Both the position numbers and the translations under genes were made by a program. A stretch of DNA of 61,018 nt. Source: Klebsiella pneumoniae. Its GTDB lineage: Bacteria > Pseudomonadota > Gammaproteobacteria > Ga0077536. Location of the stretch: positions 1-61,018 of the forward strand of contig CAMAXW010000021.1 in assembly GCA_945862315.1 (NCBI GenBank), in the 5' to 3' direction. How positions within the stretch are numbered: the first letter of the stretch is position 1; every line of letters begins with the position of its first letter. This document shows, in pieces, positions 1 to 9,213 of the stretch. The notes below the pieces were generated by a model that was not told the origin of the DNA, ran no database searches, and saw only the letters and a list, made by a program, of their open reading frames with translations.

Positions 1-1808
1 TCGGCTGGCACGACCGAGAGTACTTCGGCAAAAGTGGTCTTGCCAGCCGCAATTTTTGCCGCGCCCGACAGCCGTAAGGGGCGCATACCGGCACGCACGG
101 CGGCGTTACGTAGCACCTCAGTTTGCAGACCGGGCTTGACCAGCGTGTTCAGGGCTTCGGAGAGGGTCAGTATTTCGTAGATGCCGGCACGGCCACGAAA
201 ACCCGTGTGACGGCACTCAACGCAACCGGCCGCCGCCTGCATCATGGCCGGTGGCGTCAGCTTGCCGCTGCCAACTAAATTGGACCACGCCGCGAGGTCT
301 ACCGGCACACTGCGCTGACAGTGCGGGCAGAGCGTGCGCACCAGCCGTTGCGCTACCACCCCCAGGAGCGTAGCCGCGATGAGATAGGGTTCTACGCCTA
401 AATCCATCAGCCGCGTGACGGCGGCGGGTGCATCGTTGGTGTGCAACGTGGAGAGCACTAAATGTCCGGTCAACGCCGCCTGAATTGCCACCTCTGCGGT
501 TTCACGGTCGCGAATTTCGCCGATCATGATGATGTCGGGATCTTGTCGGAGTAAGGTCCTGACCCCATGGGCAAAGCTAAGGTCTAGCCCTGGCTGGATT
601 TGCATCTGATTAAAAGTGGGCTCGACCATTTCGATGGGGTCTTCGATGGTGCATACATTGATTTCGGGTCTAGCCAATTGACGTAGCGCGGAGTACAGCG
701 TGGTGGTCTTACCCGAGCCGGTGGGGCCCGTGACCAAAATGACGCCGTGCGGGTGGCTCGTCAGCGCTTTCCAAGCGGCGAGATCGGCGTCGCCGAACCC
801 TAGAGCGGCAAACGGTTGCTCCAGTTTTTCGGGATCGAAAATTCGCATGACGAGCTTTTCACCGAATGCGGTTGGCATGGTCGACAACCGTATTTCCACT
901 TCTTTACCCAGCGGCGTCTTGGTTTTCATGCGGCCGTCCTGTGGCCGTCGTTTGTCGGCTATATCTAGCCGTCCCAGTGTTTTGATGCGGCTGATAATGG
1001 CGCCAATCACCGGCGTCGACATCTGATTCACGAGATGCAAAATGCCATCGATGCGAAAGCGGATATTGCCCTGCTCCCGGCGCGGTTCAATGTGGATATC
1101 GCTCGCCCGCTGCTCAAAAGCATATTGGAGCAGCCAATCGACCAAATGCACGATGTGGCGGTCATTGGCGTCGGGTTCGCCAACCTCACCGAGTTGGGTG
1201 AGCGCCTCGATGTTTTCAATAATATTGCTGCGCTCGGCAACCTTGCTGGTCATCGCTTTGTTGATGGAGCGACTGACCCCGTAGAACTCGCGTAAATAGC
1301 GGCGAATTTCGACAGGATTGGCGACCACCCGCCGGATCTGCCGTTTCACGATGGGCGCGATTTCTTTTTCCCATTCGGTGATGAAGGGCTCGGCGGTGGC
1401 AATGACAACGTGCTGGTCAGTGACTTCAATGGGCAGGAATTGCCAACGGGTGGCATAGGCCTGCGAGACTAGCGAGGTGACCGACTCGACCTCAATTTTG
1501 AGTGGATCGATGCGGCAATAAGGCAAATTCACGCAATCGGCGACGAGTCGCGTGACCGTCTCCAGAGTGAGCGCCACGCTGGGGTCGGAATCGCTGCGGA
1601 GGCTTATGGCCGCCAATTGCGCGAAAGGATGGCGCTGGTCGTGCTGCGCGATGCCGGCGAGCAGGCGCTGGATACTGCTCGCCGCCAGCCAGCCCCCACC
1701 CCGCAAAAGCAACAGCACTTCTTCTAGCGTTAGCAGGTGCTCTGCGGGCGCGGCGACTCGTGCCGGGCCGGGCGTGGCGCCCGTAGGCCGCGGGTTATGG
1801 GTGCTCAT
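1..1808 (-). CDS. GspE/PilB-family secretion or pilus assembly ATPase (3' end cut off by window edge)
   Basis: Cytoplasmic hexameric ATPase of the type II secretion/type IV pilus family, which powers pseudopilus or pilus assembly. About 602 codons are visible and the frame is still open at base 1. An N-terminal region of about 200 residues resembles the GspE/MshE N domain. The nucleotide-binding domain has the Walker A motif GPTGSGKT at residues 361-368, an Asp box (CTIEDPIE), a Walker B-like stretch (DPDIIMIGEIRD) and a His box (LSTLHTNDAPAA). A CPHC...CVEC four-cysteine zinc element follows in the C-terminal part. The ATG at 1808 lies 14 bases inside the end of the upstream kinase-like gene, so the two are probably translationally coupled. 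The sequence does not decide between GspE, PilB and MSHA-type ATPases; no other secretion gene is in view. Confidence 0.85.
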   Translation of the reverse strand, partial: MSTHNPRPTGATPGPARVAAPAEHLLTLEEVLLLLRGGGWLAASSIQRLLAGIAQHDQRHPFAQLAAISLRSDSDPSVALTLETVTRLVADCVNLPYCRIDPLKIEVESVTSLVSQAYATRWQFLPIEVTDQHVVIATAEPFITEWEKEIAPIVKRQIRRVVANPVEIRRYLREFYGVSRSINKAMTSKVAERSNIIENIEALTQLGEVGEPDANDRHIVHLVDWLLQYAFEQRASDIHIEPRREQGNIRFRIDGILHLVNQMSTPVIGAIISRIKTLGRLDIADKRRPQDGRMKTKTPLGKEVEIRLSTMPTAFGEKLVMRIFDPEKLEQPFAALGFGDADLAAWKALTSHPHGVILVTGPTGSGKTTTLYSALRQLARPEINVCTIEDPIEMVEPTFNQMQIQPGLDLSFAHGVRTLLRQDPDIIMIGEIRDRETAEVAIQAALTGHLVLSTLHTNDAPAAVTRLMDLGVEPYLIAATLLGVVAQRLVRTLCPHCQRSVPVDLAAWSNLVGSGKLTPPAMMQAAAGCVECRHTGFRGRAGIYEILTLSEALNTLVKPGLQTEVLRNAAVRAGMRPLRLSGAAKIAAGKTTFAEVLSVVPA

Positions 1809-3105
1809 GGCTGGGTGGTTGCTCCGCCAACTGCTCTGTAGCGGTCTCTAGCCGGCTGATAAGCGCCAGCAAGAAACTGCGTTGAAAGCGATTTTGCGTA
1901 CTTATAGGCATCCGCTCGATTAGCGGGCTGCAGATTTTGAGCAGCGTGACAGCCCTTAATGCCACGACAGTGGCGCTGCGCTGGCGGCCGGATACCAGTC
2001 CCATTTCTCCGAAACACGCGCCTGGGTGCAGCAGGAGAATGTCACACGTATTTTTTTTGACGGTAACGCTACCCTCTACAATCACAAAAAATGACGCGTC
2101 AAGCTCACCTTCGGCGACCACGGTGTCGCCTGGCTGGCACGTGAGCCACTCGCTGGCGTGCACAATCTCCCAGAGATCTTCCTCGGAAAAACCCCGAAAA
2201 AAATCCAGATTCGAGACCGAGTCAAATTTTGTCTGGGGCGATATCCACATGGAGTTTTCCGGCAGGAAATCGAAAACAAGCGATAGATCGCCAGCCAAAT
2301 CGGCGCCAGATTTATAGCGATTTGCAGGATTTCTAGCGAGGGTTTTATCGATGATTCGTTGATAAATGTCGGGCACTTCGCCGCGGAAATCGCTCAGCGG
2401 CAGTGGCCGGCCATGCAGTATTTTTTGCCGGGTCAGGTCACGCGTGGGTGCCTCGAACGGGTGTTTCCCGGTAATGAGCTGATAGGCCACGACCCCGAGG
2501 GAAAAGAGGTCTGTTTGCTCGCTCGGCCCCTCGTTGCGGAATTGTTCAGGCGCTTGGTAGAGCACCGAACTCATCACGGTTGGGGGTAACGTCGCCGGCG
2601 CCGATTTGTTAATGGCGCCACCAAAGTCGGTAATTTTAATGTCGAATAACGCGCTGATCAGCACATTGCTGGGCTTAATATTCTGGTGAATGACGCCATG
2701 CCGGTGCGCGTAGTCCAAGGCTAGCGCACATTGTGCCAACACCCTGGTCACGTCCGCCAAGGGGAGCAGTTGGTCAGCCGAAACATAGTCCTCTAGGGAG
2801 CGTTCCCCCGGCATAAACTCCATGGCGATGTAGCAACGATTTTCTTCGATGCCCGCGTCAAAAATAGTGGTGATGTTGGGATGGCGCAGGGCGCCTGCCG
2901 TTTTTGCGTCATTGAAAAACCACGCACGTTGGGCTGCTGCTGCCTCGCCTTGGTCTTGCGCTGTGGTGAGGGATACCTTCAAGGCGACTTCACGATCAAT
3001 GAAAGGCTCGCGCGCTAAGAACACATGTGCTACCGGGCTTAGGCCCAGACTGCGGATGATGTGGTACTTGCCCAACCGCATATTGGCGCGCTCTGTGTTG
3101 TCCAT
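1795..3105 (-). CDS. Ser/Thr kinase-like protein with C-terminal cyclic-nucleotide-binding domain; probable pseudokinase
   Basis: 436 residues from the ATG at 3105, preceded by an AAAAAGGCG-type ribosome site. The frame is open further upstream, but that stretch looks non-coding. The N-terminal domain (about residues 10-270) has the Hanks kinase fold: VALKVSL lysine, DFG (KITDFGG), an APE-like APEQF and the downstream aspartate region. The catalytic loop reads VIHQNIKPSN, so the HRD aspartate is asparagine. The glycine-rich loop is degenerate (LGLSPVAH) and the helix-C glutamate is aspartate (NDAKTAG). The C-terminal domain (about 300-420) is a cNMP-binding fold with the phosphate-binding cassette FGEMGLVSGRQRSAT, keeping the Glu and Arg expected of a cAMP/cGMP binder. 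It overlaps the secretion ATPase gene downstream. I infer a cyclic-nucleotide-responsive scaffold or regulator; residual kinase activity cannot be excluded. Confidence 0.8.
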   Translation of the reverse strand: MDNTERANMRLGKYHIIRSLGLSPVAHVFLAREPFIDREVALKVSLTTAQDQGEAAAAQRAWFFNDAKTAGALRHPNITTIFDAGIEENRCYIAMEFMPGERSLEDYVSADQLLPLADVTRVLAQCALALDYAHRHGVIHQNIKPSNVLISALFDIKITDFGGAINKSAPATLPPTVMSSVLYQAPEQFRNEGPSEQTDLFSLGVVAYQLITGKHPFEAPTRDLTRQKILHGRPLPLSDFRGEVPDIYQRIIDKTLARNPANRYKSGADLAGDLSLVFDFLPENSMWISPQTKFDSVSNLDFFRGFSEEDLWEIVHASEWLTCQPGDTVVAEGELDASFFVIVEGSVTVKKNTCDILLLHPGACFGEMGLVSGRQRSATVVALRAVTLLKICSPLIERMPISTQNRFQRSFLLALISRLETATEQLAEQPPSHEHP

Positions 3106-3297
3106 GGTTCGCCTTTTTGCGCGCGCGTGCGAGCATTTCACAAGAGGTGGCGGGGCTAGGTTCAGCGTAGCTAGGCCCGCCGTGCGTGGTTTCCGCGGGC
3201 ACCGTCGGGTCCGCTTTTTACGGCGGGCAGCGCCAAGGTTTCGTGGTAGATTAGCCTGCAATATCGCACTTTGCGACACCACCCTGAAGGAAATTGA

Positions 3298-4029
3298 ATG
3301 AAGGCTAGTCTACTTTTTGCCACATTAATCACGGGACTGCTGTTGGCTTCGCCTGCAATGGCGACAGACGCCGCATTAGTCCAACGACTCGCCGCTAAGC
3401 TCGAAGGCGTGGTCCCGGACGCCACCATTACCAGCGTTAAACCCGGCCCGTTACCAGGCACCTACGAGGTGTTACTGGGCGCCACCGTGCTCTACCTGAG
3501 TGAGGATGGGCGTTACGTGTTTCGCGGGGATGTTTTTGACCTCAACACGCGGATCAATCTCACCGACCAGCGCCGCATAGAAGCCCGCGCCGCGGCGTTT
3601 GCTGCGCTTAAACCCGCTGCCACCATTGAGTTTGCCGCCCCAGCCGCTAAGCAGCTGAAAACGCTTTACGTGTTTACCGACATCGACTGCGGCTACTGCC
3701 GCAAGTTTCATGGCCAGATCGCCGCCCTGAACAATGCCGGGATCTCCGTGCGGTATCTTTCGTTTCCGCGCACCGGCTTAGACAGCCCCTCCTACGATAA
3801 GGCGGTGGCGGTATGGTGTGCGCCCAATCGTCAGGTCGCGCTCACAGACGCCAAAGCGGGCAAAGTGGTCACCAGCCCAAAATGCGAAAATCGCGTTGCC
3901 GCAGATTTCCATTTGGGCGAATCCATGGATGTACGCGGTACCCCTACCTTGTTCTCTGCCGATGGGGAAGAACTGGGAGGCTACTTGCCGACCGCTGAGG
4001 TCATCAAGTTGCTGTTTAAGAAAAGCTGA
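3298..4029 (+). CDS. dsbC: Thiol:disulfide interchange protein DsbC
   Basis: Periplasmic disulfide isomerase, 243 residues. It has a clear signal peptide (MKASLLFATLITGLLLASPA, cleaved near AMA-TDA), an N-terminal dimerisation domain to about residue 85, and a thioredoxin-like domain with the active site C131-G-Y-C134 and the cis-proline loop GTPTLF. The CGYC motif is that of DsbC. A second cysteine pair (VWCAPN...SPKCEN) fits the structural disulfide of DsbC. The start ATG follows the site GAAGGAAATTGA. It is divergent from the kinase-like gene with about 190 bases between them. The reduced state would be maintained by DsbD, which is not in this window. Confidence 0.93.
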   Translation: MKASLLFATLITGLLLASPAMATDAALVQRLAAKLEGVVPDATITSVKPGPLPGTYEVLLGATVLYLSEDGRYVFRGDVFDLNTRINLTDQRRIEARAAAFAALKPAATIEFAAPAAKQLKTLYVFTDIDCGYCRKFHGQIAALNNAGISVRYLSFPRTGLDSPSYDKAVAVWCAPNRQVALTDAKAGKVVTSPKCENRVAADFHLGESMDVRGTPTLFSADGEELGGYLPTAEVIKLLFKKS

Positions 4030-4072
4030 TCACCACCTGCTCTCGGGGTAATGGGCGATGCTCGGCGGTCAG

Positions 4073-4789
4073 TTAGGGCGCAAGCTGCAGGCGGGCGAGT
4101 GTGGTGGTGCCATTCTTTTCTCGATATTCAATTTGCACCGGTAGGAAGTCGAGCTGGGGCGCGCACCACAACGTGGTAAGACGGGTGTCCTTGCGGCGGT
4201 ACTCTACTTTTATCGTCGCGATAGGGGTGTCGCCGAGCGCAAGGTTTTCCTGACCTAAAACCGTCAGCCCGTAACGCTGCAGTTTGCCGTCGTCGACGAC
4301 GCGATAAATCAGGTCTTTACGCTGGCGACGCAAATCTTCCATCAGGGCTAGCTGGTAGACCAATTTGTCTAAAACGCCCGCCGTGAGTGGGGCTTCCCAC
4401 GTCTTAGCATCTGTGGTGCCTACGGCAAGTTTGCGCTGCCAGTCGAACTCAACAGTCGATTGATGATGCTTCTTGCCGCTGCTACGGGTGATTTCGTAGT
4501 GTTTTGGCTGAAATTGGTGGTCGTGTAGAACGCCTTGGCTGCGCTCCTGAAGGTGCACACGCTTGATCACGGCGGCGATGCCCGTGGCGTCGAGCGTCGA
4601 GGTGAAGACATAATTCCCATCCGCGGTCAGCGTGAGTTCGCGCTTCATGGTCGCGACGTCTAGGCCCTTGCTGCTCACGGTATAGACAGCCGAAAACGGC
4701 TGCTGAGTGGTGGCGGCCGGCGCGGTCAGGGGCAGGCTGTTGAGCAGCCCAGTGAGGGCGGTCAGTAGCGCTAAGCGTAAGAATCTCAT
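4073..4789 (-). CDS. DUF3108 family periplasmic protein
   Basis: 238 residues with an N-terminal signal peptide (hydrophobic residues about 3-25, cleavage near APA-ATT). The mature part matches the DUF3108 pattern: an opening PFSAVYTVSSKGLDVATM, a YRVVDDGKLQRYGLTVLG segment and a closing LDFLPVQIEYREKNG. Members are predicted periplasmic or outer-membrane-associated beta-rich proteins with no assigned biochemical role. It converges with dsbC (43 bases between stops) and diverges from hldE. The closeness to LPS-core genes is suggestive of an envelope role but proves nothing. Confidence 0.8.
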   Translation of the reverse strand: MRFLRLALLTALTGLLNSLPLTAPAATTQQPFSAVYTVSSKGLDVATMKRELTLTADGNYVFTSTLDATGIAAVIKRVHLQERSQGVLHDHQFQPKHYEITRSSGKKHHQSTVEFDWQRKLAVGTTDAKTWEAPLTAGVLDKLVYQLALMEDLRRQRKDLIYRVVDDGKLQRYGLTVLGQENLALGDTPIATIKVEYRRKDTRLTTLWCAPQLDFLPVQIEYREKNGTTTLARLQLAP

Positions 4790-4876
4790 GTGCTAGACTT
4801 CCTCGATTTTTTTATCACAGCGGGCAGCTCTCCTGCCCTCGCTTCACAACGCCGGCAGTATACCCACGGTTGATAG

Positions 4877-6310
4877 ATGAAAAGGGCAGTCGAACAAATC
4901 AAAACCGCACGCATCGTGGTCATTGGCGACCTGATGCTCGATCGCTATTGGACGGGGGCCGCCACGCGAATTTCCCCCGAAGCGCCCGTGCCGGTGTTGC
5001 GCGTTGGTGCCCGCGAGGAGCGCATTGGCGGCGCGGCAAATGTTGCTGCCAATGCCGTTGCGGTGGGCGCTCAGGTGGCCTTATGTGGTCTGGTTGGAGA
5101 TGATCCGGATGGGCGAACGCTCCGGCAACTCTGTGTGGCGGCAGGGATTCGCACGTTGTTGCAGACCTGCGCCACCGCCACCACGGTCAAACTGCGAGTG
5201 CTGGCTCAGCACCAACAATTGTTGAGACTGGACTTTGAGGAACAACCCGCCGAACAGGCGGCGCTCGATCTGCTGAGCTTGGCCGAGGCGCTATTCGCTG
5301 GCGCCGGGGCTATCGTGTTGTCGGATTACGCCAAGGGAGTCTTGCCCGTGCCGGGGGTTTGGATTGAGCGCGCACGGCAAGCTGGGATCCCGGTGGTGGT
5401 CGATCCCAAAAGTCGGGATTTTGGCCGCTATGCCGGCGCTGACGTGCTAACCCCCAATTTGAACGAATTCCAAACCGTGGTTGGTGTGTGTCGAGACGAC
5501 ACCACGTTAGTGGAACGGGCGCTTGCGCTGTGCGCGGAACATCGCATCGGTGCTTTGCTGATCACGCGTGGCGAGCAAGGCATGTCGCTGATTTGTCAGG
5601 GCCAAGCACCGCTCCATTTACCCGCGCGCGCGCGCGACGTCTACGATGTCACCGGGGCCGGTGATACCGTGTGCGCGCTATTGGCCTGCGGCTTGGCGGC
5701 GGGTTTGGAACTGGCGCAGGCCACTCGGTTAGCAAATGTCGCGGCAGGGGTGGTGGTGGGGAAACTCGGGACGGCAGTGGTGTCGAATACGGAACTCGCG
5801 GCGGCCCTAGAGCCTGACGTCACGCGCCGCCCGGCGGTGTTAACCCGTGCAGCGCTGCTCGCCGAAATTGCGCAGGCGCGTCGGCGCAACGAGCGCATCG
5901 TGATGACTAACGGCTGTTTTGATCTGCTCCACGCCGGACACGTTCGTTACCTAGACGCCGCTGCGGGACTGGGCAGCCGCCTGCTGGTCGCCGTCAATTC
6001 CGATGCTTCGGTACAACGCCTTAAAGGGCCCACACGACCGATCAATCCCTTGCACGCTCGCATGGAGGTGCTAGCCGGTTTAAGGTCGGTGGATTGGGTG
6101 ACTTCATTTGAAGAGGACACGCCGCAAGACTTGATTGAACTGGTGGTACCCGACGTGCTGGTCAAAGGTGGGGATTACGCCACCGAGAATATCGTGGGCG
6201 CCGCCGCGGTGCTGGCGCGTGGTGGACAGGTACTCACGCTGCCGTTTCACCCGGGTTATTCGAGTACCAGTCTGATTGCCGCCAGCGCGCCGCCGGAGCC
6301 GCCGCGATGA
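4877..6310 (+). CDS. hldE: Bifunctional heptose-7-phosphate kinase / heptose-1-phosphate adenylyltransferase HldE
   Basis: Makes ADP-D-glycero-D-manno-heptose for the LPS inner core. 477 residues, full length for the fused enzyme. Residues 1-about 315 form a ribokinase/PfkB kinase domain: an N-terminal GDLMLDRYWTG, a glycine pair GGAANVAAN, and the catalytic DVTGAGD near residues 257-263. Residues about 335-477 form the cytidylyltransferase-like domain with TNGCFDLLHAGH (HAGH near 352-355) and a VKGGDY signature. The stop overlaps the hldD start by 4 bases (ATGA), so coupling is likely. The region 4790-4876 is the shared divergent promoter space with the DUF3108 gene. Confidence 0.95.
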   Translation: MKRAVEQIKTARIVVIGDLMLDRYWTGAATRISPEAPVPVLRVGAREERIGGAANVAANAVAVGAQVALCGLVGDDPDGRTLRQLCVAAGIRTLLQTCATATTVKLRVLAQHQQLLRLDFEEQPAEQAALDLLSLAEALFAGAGAIVLSDYAKGVLPVPGVWIERARQAGIPVVVDPKSRDFGRYAGADVLTPNLNEFQTVVGVCRDDTTLVERALALCAEHRIGALLITRGEQGMSLICQGQAPLHLPARARDVYDVTGAGDTVCALLACGLAAGLELAQATRLANVAAGVVVGKLGTAVVSNTELAAALEPDVTRRPAVLTRAALLAEIAQARRRNERIVMTNGCFDLLHAGHVRYLDAAAGLGSRLLVAVNSDASVQRLKGPTRPINPLHARMEVLAGLRSVDWVTSFEEDTPQDLIELVVPDVLVKGGDYATENIVGAAAVLARGGQVLTLPFHPGYSSTSLIAASAPPEPPR

Positions 6311-7251
6311 TCGTCGTTACGGGTGGCTATGGGTTTATCGGCAGCAATTTGGTCCACGCGCTCAATCGGCGCGGGCGCGTTGACATCGTGGTGGTTGATG
6401 ACCTTACCGATGGTCGCAAGTACGTCAATCTGGCGGGCGCCACGATCGCTGATTATCACCACTGGGTAGATTTTCCAGCACGGTTTGCGCAGTTGGCAGC
6501 GAGCGGCGCGCAGGTCGAGGCGGTCTATCATTTGGGCGCCTGTTCCGACACCTTGGAATGGGATGGACGGCGCATGATGGCGGCGAACTTCGAATTTTCC
6601 CGCGACCTTCTAGATATCTGCGAACAACACCAGATTCCGTTTATTTATGCCTCAAGTGCTGCGGTGTACGGTCTGAGCGAGGTCTGTCTGGAAAACCCTG
6701 CCTGCGAGCGACCACTGAACGTCTACGGCTACTCTAAGCTCGCTTTTGACCAACACGTGCGTCAGCGCTTGCCAATGTTGCGGACCCGGGTGGTGGGGCT
6801 GCGTTACTTTAACGTGTACGGACCGCGCGAACAGCACAAGGGCCGTATGGCCAGCGTCATGTATCACTTTGATCAGCAGTTACAACAAGGCCCCACGGTG
6901 CGTTTATTTGGCGCCTCGCATGGCGTTGCGGCGGGCGAGCAGTCGCGGGATTTCGTGTTTGTTGATGATGTCGTGGCGCAAACCCTGTGGTTCGGCGGGG
7001 AGACGGCGGTTTCCGGCATTTTTAACTGTGGCACGGGGTGCACCGCGACTTTCAACGAGGTGGCGCAGGCGGTGATAGCCCACCATGGCCACGGCGCCAT
7101 CAGCTACATTCCCTTCCCTGAAGAACTGCTAGGCGCTTATCAGCATCGGACCTGCGCGGATATGCGCGCTGCGCGCAGCGTCGGCTTTAGCTTGGTGGCC
7201 CGCGATATTGCGCTAGGGGTGCGGGCTTATCTCGATTCACTGCGGCCGTGA
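6307..7251 (+). CDS. hldD: ADP-L-glycero-D-manno-heptose 6-epimerase HldD
   Basis: Short-chain dehydrogenase-type epimerase that converts the HldE product to ADP-L-glycero-D-manno-heptose. 314 residues. The Rossmann NADP-binding motif GGYGFIGSN is at residues 6-14, the catalytic YGYSK motif at Y140 and K144, and the conserved GLRYFNVYGPRE follows. The gene overlaps hldE by 4 bases upstream and waaA by 4 bases downstream, forming a three-gene LPS inner-core operon. Nothing is unusual in length or active site. Confidence 0.95.
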   Translation: MIVVTGGYGFIGSNLVHALNRRGRVDIVVVDDLTDGRKYVNLAGATIADYHHWVDFPARFAQLAASGAQVEAVYHLGACSDTLEWDGRRMMAANFEFSRDLLDICEQHQIPFIYASSAAVYGLSEVCLENPACERPLNVYGYSKLAFDQHVRQRLPMLRTRVVGLRYFNVYGPREQHKGRMASVMYHFDQQLQQGPTVRLFGASHGVAAGEQSRDFVFVDDVVAQTLWFGGETAVSGIFNCGTGCTATFNEVAQAVIAHHGHGAISYIPFPEELLGAYQHRTCADMRAARSVGFSLVARDIALGVRAYLDSLRP

Positions 7252-8516
7252 GGCGGATTTATACCGCGCTACTGTGTGGGTGTTTGCCGCTGATTCTCGG
7301 CCGCCTCGCTTGGCAGGCGGCACGTAATCCCGCTTATCGCGATCGTTGGCGCGAGCGCCTAGGTTGGTACCAGACGCGGCCACGCTTGGACTCACCCATT
7401 TGGGTACACGCAGTTTCTGTGGGCGAGGTTGGCGCGGCGGCACCGCTTGTCAGGGCGCTGCGCGAACGCTATCCCTTTAGGGATATTCTCATCACCACGA
7501 CCACGCCTACTGGGGCTGCGACGGTGGTCCGTCAGTTTGGTCAAACAGTTCATCACGTTTATTTTCCCTACGACATCCCGTGGGCTGTCGGGCGGTTTTT
7601 ACGGCACTTTAAGCCCCGCATGCTATTGCTGATCGAGACCGAACTTTGGCCCAATGTGATCCACGAATGCGCGCAACGCCACACGCCGATCGTCCTGGTG
7701 AATGGGCGCATGTCGGAGCGCTCGGCGCGTGGCTATCGCTATCTTGGTCAGTTGACCCGCAGCACGCTGGGGCAACTGACGAGGGTGGCTGCGCAAACAA
7801 CGGAAGATGCTAATCGCCTGCACGAATTGGGCGTTGACCGGTCGCGGTTAGTGGTCACCGGCAGTCTTAAATTTGATGTGCATCTACCGGCGAGCCTCTT
7901 TGAGGAAGGGGCCGCTATTCGGCGTGAGCTGGGTATTAACCGCCCCATCTGGGTCGCGGGCAGCACGCGTGAAGGCGAAGAAATAGTCTTGCTGCGGGCT
8001 TTCCGGCTCTTGCGACAGCAATTTCCAGAGGCGTTATTGGTTATCGCACCCAGACATCCGGAGCGTTTCGAATCAGTCGGCGAGTTAATTCGGCGCGCAG
8101 GCTGGCGCGCGGTACGCCGGCGCGAAGCCGCGCCTTGCGAGCCAGAAACAGCCGTGTTTTTGTTGGACTCCATGGGCGAGTTACTACGTTTCTATGCGGC
8201 GGCTGACGTCGCTTTCGTCGGCGGCAGTCTGTTCCCGCTGGGCGGCCAGAATATGCTGGAACCTGCCAGCCTCGGTGTGCCGGTCGTGACCGGGCCGTAT
8301 TTAGACAATTTTTTAGAAATTTCGAATAAATTAACCGCAGTCGGCGCTTTGCGGGTTGCCGCCAACGCGGAAGAACTTGCCGCGACGCTGGGCTATTGGC
8401 TAGCACACAGCGAGGCTCGCGACGAGGCTGGGCGCGCTGGGCGGCAGATGGTAGTGCACAATCGGGGCGCGACTATGAGCGTGCTGGCGCTGCTGGCCGA
8501 CGCGGGTTTGCAATAA
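7248..8516 (+). CDS. waaA: 3-deoxy-D-manno-octulosonic acid (Kdo) transferase WaaA
   Basis: Inner-membrane-bound GT-B glycosyltransferase that adds Kdo to lipid IVA. 422 residues. It starts on a GTG that overlaps the hldD stop (GTGA). A short N-terminal hydrophobic stretch serves as membrane anchor. Recognisable motifs are WVHAVSVGEVGAA with the catalytic Glu near residue 60, ITTTTPTGA, and in the C-terminal half FVGGSLFPLGGQN followed by EPASLGVPVVTGP, the CMP-Kdo binding part. It closes the hldE-hldD-waaA operon. Whether it adds one or two Kdo residues cannot be read from the sequence. Confidence 0.95.
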   Translation: MRRIYTALLCGCLPLILGRLAWQAARNPAYRDRWRERLGWYQTRPRLDSPIWVHAVSVGEVGAAAPLVRALRERYPFRDILITTTTPTGAATVVRQFGQTVHHVYFPYDIPWAVGRFLRHFKPRMLLLIETELWPNVIHECAQRHTPIVLVNGRMSERSARGYRYLGQLTRSTLGQLTRVAAQTTEDANRLHELGVDRSRLVVTGSLKFDVHLPASLFEEGAAIRRELGINRPIWVAGSTREGEEIVLLRAFRLLRQQFPEALLVIAPRHPERFESVGELIRRAGWRAVRRREAAPCEPETAVFLLDSMGELLRFYAAADVAFVGGSLFPLGGQNMLEPASLGVPVVTGPYLDNFLEISNKLTAVGALRVAANAEELAATLGYWLAHSEARDEAGRAGRQMVVHNRGATMSVLALLADAGLQ

Positions 8517-8646
8517 GCCAAGGTGCGAGCACCTCGCCTTCGCCGGCCCAATACGACCTGTCAGTTGGTTGTGCTAGGGTAGCTTTGAGCTAACCTTCGC
8601 ACAGCGCAGGTTGATGCTTGATGGCCCATTATTGTTAGGTGTAATC

Positions 8647-9213
8647 ATGCTGTCTGGAACCCAGTTTGCGGGCGCAAGCGGTCCCCCTGATGTGTTTATA
8701 AGACCAGTCATCCTCGATATCGAAGCCTCGGGTTTTGGGCGAGGCAGCTATCCGATTGAAATCGGCGTGGCGCTAAACAGCGGCCGCAGTGAATGCTTTC
8801 TCGTTAAGCGGGAGTCGGATTGGACCCACTGGGACCCGTCGGCCGCCAATCTCCACGGCATTTCGCCCGAGATGTTGTTAAGGCGCGGACGCCCACCCCG
8901 TGAGATCGCCCAGCGTCTCAATCAACTTTTGGCGGGCATGACGGTTTATACCGACGCTTGGGGTGTTGATAGTTCGTGGTTGGCCTTGTTGTTTGAGCGT
9001 GCCGAATTACCGCAGCGCTTTCGTCTGGACGCCTTGGTGGGCTTGCTAAACGAGGAGGAGAAAACTGCTTGGGCGATGTCCAAGGTATTCGTGCGGGACG
9101 CACTCCGGCTGACCCGGCACCGGGCGAGCGCCGATGCCTTAATTTTGCAGGCGGCTTATGTGCGCACCAAGGGTGTATCGCCAGCAGCTCCTGACGGGCA
9201 TGGGCTACCGTAA
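8647..9213 (+). CDS. DEDDh-type 3'-5' exonuclease (DnaQ/RNase T superfamily)
   Basis: Small predicted nuclease of 188 residues. The frame can be extended to a TTG at 8611, but the ATG at 8647 has a good AGGTG site seven bases upstream and is preferred. The exonuclease motifs are visible: Exo I as VILDIEASGFG (D and E), an Exo II aspartate in YTDAWGVD, and Exo III as RHRASADA, which is the H-x4-D form of DEDDh enzymes. There are no extra domains, so this is not a polymerase epsilon subunit with a polymerase-binding tail. Substrate (DNA or RNA) is unknown. Its 3' end overlaps the convergent isochorismatase gene by 9 bases. Confidence 0.75.
   Translation: MLSGTQFAGASGPPDVFIRPVILDIEASGFGRGSYPIEIGVALNSGRSECFLVKRESDWTHWDPSAANLHGISPEMLLRRGRPPREIAQRLNQLLAGMTVYTDAWGVDSSWLALLFERAELPQRFRLDALVGLLNEEEKTAWAMSKVFVRDALRLTRHRASADALILQAAYVRTKGVSPAAPDGHGLP

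Noticed and set aside
1035-1295. Open frames on the strand opposite the secretion ATPase
   Set aside because: Shadow frames; the minus-strand protein has clear family motifs throughout this stretch.
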